Shown in pieces: positions 60,051 through 64,000 of a stretch of DNA of 64,000 nucleotides. The stretch's first letter is position 1. Each line of letters begins with the position of its first letter. The notes under the pieces were generated by a model. The model saw only the letters and a program-made list of their open reading frames with translations. It made no database searches and was not told the DNA's origin. The position numbers were made by a program, and so were the translations under genes. The DNA is from Phlebotomus papatasi (taxonomy: Eukaryota > Arthropoda > Insecta > Diptera > Psychodidae): positions 56,554,712 through 56,618,711 of the forward strand of contig NC_077224.1 of the NCBI RefSeq assembly GCF_024763615.1, given 5' to 3'.

Positions 60051-60489
60051 AATTGCATCATGCCAGATTGGAAAATCAAATAAAAGGGATATGTATATAA
60101 TATTGATTTGTTTTTATTTTATGTTCATTATTTTTTCCGTTGCGAATTTTTCCAATGGCGCTTTCAACTCTTTCCCAGATGCTAGTAATGATGATTCATT
60201 TGAAAGAATATTCCAATACAGATTATATGCTATGTATACATTGCAGAAATAGCGAATCATTCCCCGATGCAGAAGATTAAATAAAAAATAATAGTCACTG
60301 AAAATGTGGGTGGTAGGTGGGTATTTAAAAGAAAAATAAGAAAAATGTGCATATAAGCAAAAAAATTGCAAATTAAGAGGAATAAAAATTGCAGGAGAAC
60401 AGTGAAAAAGAATGGGGAAAAAATGAGAAATATTTCTTGGAGAATTTTCTGAAATAGAAATGAGAAACACTTTGTACTTGATTCTAATT

Positions 60490-60725
60490 TTATTCTGCAA
60501 GGTTACCATGGCTACAATTGCTCTCCTCTTGCTCTCAACCATCCAATATGGACCCGTCACTACATTTGTACCAAGGCATATCCCGCATAGATTTTCCTCT
60601 GCACAACACAAATGGAAAATTCTATATTGGGGTGGTTTTCCTGCGACATACACTCGCAATTTCCACTGGCTTTTCATTCACACTTACACATGTCCCACCC
60701 ACACAGACGTTATGTGTAAGTAATG
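60490..60725 (-). pseudogene. Possible Cys-rich (integrin EGF-like) gene fragment, frameshifted
   Basis: This patch is richer in G and C than its surroundings. On the minus strand it reads Cys-rich pieces in different frames: MCKCE then a stop, KASGNCECMSQENHPNIEF, and NLCGICLGTNVVTGPYW. Their order recalls integrin-beta EGF repeats (CxCGxCxC...TGPYC). Several frame changes within 200 bases mean it cannot be a working exon. A plus-strand frame of 87 aa (60460-60723) also covers it, with a hydrophobic start. Weak call. Confidence 0.2.
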
Positions 60726-61704
60726 TTTTTTCGGCGTACAAATATTGATCGGCTCATAAAAGCTAGGAGCTTTCATCTTTCAAATCATTTTGGGATAACA
60801 CTCCGCAGGTCGCAATTTTTTCTGCCTACCACACTCCCTGATGAATGTGGGCTTTTTTTCTCCCTCAATGGACAGAATGAAGAATCAAATTGGATTTTTT
60901 TTGGGCACCTCATTCCACTATCTGGGGGAAATGTACAGTCAAACAATTTTTTTCTTTGTAGGTAATTGGCGTGAAATCACCACAAAATCAATTTTTTTTT
61001 ATTTTGGACAATTTTTGCGTTTCCGCTGATAGTACACAAATTGTTTGCGCAATAAATGTATTTTTTTTTTTTTGAGAATATTACAATATTTTATGCGGTA
61101 TTAATTAATATTTAATTAAAATTGTTGTTTGTTCAATTAATGAGCTCGCTGCTTATTTACTTGCACAGACTATACTTTGCAACAATTAAAAGTGGTTTGT
61201 CAATATATCATGTATATGAGGTAAACGTTTGCACACTCAAAATTCATAAATTGAAAAAATATGATTAAAATTTGAGAAACACTATCTAAAATTACGACAA
61301 TAATGGGTGAGAGGGAAGACCTGGGGAAGTTATCATTCTTATCAATTAGCGATTGACTTATAGGGTATTTCTCGAAGACCCGAGATCAATACCTCAAAAT
61401 GTTTGACTTCTATACAGCATTTTTTGTGTATTATCCATTTATTTTTTTAGTTCATAAAATCAAATGTAAGCAATAGGAACAAGTGTAGAGAATTTGAACG
61501 TACTTATTGTTTGAAAGATGATTTTGTCGGGGATGCTTTGGAGACCCCAAGTGGATATCTCAAAGCGTTTGACCCAAAGCTAAACATTTTCCTTTTGGGC
61601 AATATTTGATTCAATTTCTTTGGTTAAAAGAAAACAAATTTAAGGAGTAATTTAAAAGCGTACTTCAATGAAGAAAAATGGATAAAGGAAATTTAACGTC
61701 CTTA
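60726..61704. other. AT-rich spacer, no gene recognised
   Basis: Runs of T up to 13 bases (61050-61070), and fragments related to the 410-bp repeat near 61360-61600 (CGAAGACCCGAGATCAATACC, GGAGACCCC). Confidence 0.4.
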
Positions 61705-61919
61705 TAAGGTAAAGTGCCCTCAAGTCGACCGGTAGAGTTATTTAATCAATTTACTTATATTTGCACTAATATTTGGCGTATGATCTAACATTAATAGGTC
61801 AATTATTCCATAAATAATATGAATCAGTGTCAATTTTATAGAAATTCACCATTAAAACATTCAAATATTGATCATCGGTCGAGTCGAGTAACCGGTCGAC
61901 TCGAGGGCACTTTACCTTA
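61705..61919. mobile_element. TA-GGGG-like element, subfamily CAAGTCGACCGG
   Basis: Left TAAGGTAAAGTGCCCTCAAG, right CGAGGGCACTTTACCTTA; inner GTCGACCGGT and ACCGGTCGAC. Confidence 0.85.
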
Positions 61920-62095
61920 TTTTGGTTTTATTGAATTTATTATGGATTTTTGGAAAGATATCCCGAAACGTTTGATCTCTGCATTAACTGCGTCCCCATT
62001 TTACAGAAAACTGAATCGGTATTTTAAAATTAGATGAGAAACAGTTAAAAAGAGTTAAAAATCTACCTCATTTGCACTATATAATTCACGGTTAT

Positions 62096-62304
62096 TAGGG
62101 GAAACTGGGGCACCATCGAATACGGGGCAGCACCACATACTGCGATCTTTAATCAAATATTAGACTTCAGAGGACGACACCTGTTTAAATTTATAAAAAG
62201 AATCGTTGTGCACTGAAGAAATGATCGTCATAGTCCAAATAGTTTGGAAATAAAAATAAGTGTTCGGTCCTACTCCATGTTCAGCAGTGCCCCAGTTTCC
62301 CCTA
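62096..62304. mobile_element. TA-GGGG element, subfamily CACCAAACACGG
   Basis: Left TAGGGGAAACTGGGGCACC, right GTGCCCCAGTTTCCCCTA. Reverse relative of 8719-8936. Confidence 0.85.
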
Positions 62305-63203
62305 CATTTCTTTTATATTAAATTTTCCTAAAATATTGACAAATTGTCGTATAAATTTGTATTTACTCGAATTCTACTAAGATACCAATAAATCGCTAGA
62401 TTTTTTGACCAATCAAAATTTCTATCTTCCATCCCCAATTTTTAATAAATCTTTGTGAATCAAACGTTTTCTTCGCAAATGTTTGTCTATTTAACCTATT
62501 AACGGTTCCCAAAGCTGCAGGACAAGCGGTGAAAGATAGCTACTTGGGGTTTTCGGCGACGTCTCCGGCCCTTATGAATCGATATTAACATTATGAGCGC
62601 GACCTTTGTTTTTCCTTCATCCTTTTCATTTTCTTCCAAACCCATATTTTTTGGTTTGTCTCCATAAAAATACCTTTAAAGTATTTTTATTATCGGTTTT
62701 TCAAGATGAATGGTTAAAAAGACTTTAGAAAACGTATTTCTCAACCGATCAAGGCCACTGTAGGTTCGTTAAAAAGGTCTTGGAATCACGAATAAAAATG
62801 TACCAGTGCCAAAATTATAAATCGATAAATAATTTGAGTTTGTGATGTAAATTGTGTAACTCCTATAGAATTCCTTGCAAATTTAGGGTAATCTATGAAT
62901 CAGTATAAACGGTTTTAATTCATTTCAGACTTTCTCCACCGTTCACCTATAGAAGCAGTTGATAAATTTCAATTCTGTCACTCAGAGCAAGAGCGGGCTA
63001 TTAGGGAAATGAAGTTACGATAGACCTTTTTTAATTAACTGTAAGAGTTACAGCTGAGTTTTCCAAAAATTTAAGAGTTAATACAAAGAATCGCAAGATT
63101 TTCAAAGTTTTTTTTTCATTTAAAAAAATATTTGGTACGAAAGCTTATTGTCCATCTGCAAGCTCTCTAAGTTCAGTAAGACATGAGGATTTGCAGATTA
63201 GAG
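62305..63203. other. Spacer with a relative of the 410-bp repeat
   Basis: GACAAGCGGTGAAAGATAGC, GGTTTTCGGCGACG and TTTCTCAACCGATCAAGGCC near 62515-62760 match words of that repeat in order. No gene. Confidence 0.4.
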
Positions 63204-63546
63204 TAGAATAACCTAATTTTCAGAGCATTATTCAAATGGGAATTCTTTACAACTCTATATATGGGAATATAGTATTTATAGGGGAGAGTGGGGTATTTTC
63301 ACGCATGCATTACTTTCGAAAATAAGCATTTTTAACAGGAAAAATAATTATTTAGCAAGTATTTTGTATATTTTTTTATAAAGTTCGGCTGCGTGAACTG
63401 CTCCACCCTCCCCTATATTATCAATGCTAGGATCTTATAATCTGATTTTTTGCCCTACAAAGGGATTGAAATCCGATTCATATTGATAAGATTTATTCAA
63501 AATGTTCCTATTTGGATGAGGTTCTGAATTAGGTTATTCTACCCTA
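63204..63546. mobile_element. TAGAATAACCTAA element containing a nested TA-GGGG element
   Basis: AGAATAACCTAATTTTCAGA at the left faces TCTGAATTAGGTTATTCTA at the right. The element at 63279-63415 lies inside. Confidence 0.7.
63279..63415. mobile_element. TA-GGGG element, GTGGGGTATTTTCACGC type
   Basis: Left TAGGGGAGAGTGGGGTA, right CTCCACCCTCCCCTA with TA at each end, 137 bp. Confidence 0.75.
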
Positions 63547-63740
63547 TAAAGAAATTAATTAGACTGACCTACTACTTTTGCAGACCACTGTATAGAGTAT
63601 ATAATATTTTAAAATCGGATTTGGAAACTTATCAGGAAATATTTTTTAATTATATTTTCAATGTTATACAAAGCTTGTTAATTTTATTTTTTCCGATGAT
63701 TTTCATCTTTATTATTGCAATTAAGATATTAAATCTAATA

Positions 63741-63975
63741 TAAGGGAAGTGTACCAGCGATCGGCAGTGTTCCTCGGATCGTCAGGTTAATACCACATTG
63801 TTGCTCCAAATTAAATTATTTTTTAAAAATTATTAGCTACTTTTTACCATTTAACTCTTACAAGAATACAGTGCATTTACTTAAATTTAATTTATAAAAC
63901 CAATTTTCCCTGAGACACTTGATTAAATTTCTGACGATCCGAGGTACAGAGTGCAAGTTTGCAATTACACATATT
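63741..63975. repeat. TA-GGG-like element, subfamily ACCAGCGATCGG, right end unclear
   Basis: Left TAAGGGAAGTGTACCAGCG with CCTCGGATCGTCAG. TGACGATCCGAGGTACAG near 63930 is the complementary arm, but the tip is worn. Confidence 0.6.
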
Positions 63976-64000
63976 TTTTATTAATTTAATGTAAAAATTT

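Noticed and set aside
60114..60677. 187-codon minus-strand frame
   Set aside because: Its second half is an AT-rich low-complexity translation, and only the first 60 codons look gene-like and are frameshifted; reported only as a weak fragment.

Overview
The window is animal nuclear DNA, most likely from a dipteran insect. It is AT-rich, with spliced genes using GT-AG introns from about 60 bp to almost 10 kb, and its introns and spacers are packed with short inverted-repeat transposons. A long-horned fly (Nematocera, possibly a sand fly) is a guess from gene content and repeat style.

Layout: (1) 38-10412, minus strand: the first three coding exons of an AMP deaminase gene, whose catalytic part lies beyond the left edge. 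Its first intron is about 9.6 kb and full of transposon relics. (2) 10413-10782: a short shared promoter region between divergent genes. (3) 10783-18836, plus strand: a complete nine-exon TMC-family membrane protein gene (714 aa). (4) 18837-23236: spacer with a decayed, possibly transposon-derived coding sequence. (5) 23237-31446, plus strand: a complete NPC1-type sterol transporter gene (1232 aa), most like insect NPC1b. (6) 31467 to about 55560, minus strand: a nearly complete axonemal dynein heavy chain gene, at least 14 exons and about 3947 codons. Its stop codon is only 20 bp from the NPC1 stop codon. (7) 55670-64000: repeats, one small two-exon gene and one weak gene fragment.

The genes do not form a pathway. 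AMP deaminase balances purine nucleotides, TMC is a membrane channel-like protein, NPC1 takes up sterol, and the dynein acts in cilia or sperm flagella.

Two things stand out. First, the dynein keeps a P-loop in AAA1, but its Walker B acidic pair and sensor-I asparagine are replaced, and its penultimate exon carries one extra base. It is either a catalytically changed dynein or a gene in decay. Second, about twenty elements share TA-flanked tips close to TAGGGGRAASTGGGGC and its reverse complement, yet have at least ten unrelated interiors. One of them has an exact filled-site versus empty-site comparison within this window. Foldback elements whose arms are minisatellites are a third unusual class. 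All gene models were spliced by hand from reading frames and splice consensus; no database search was possible.
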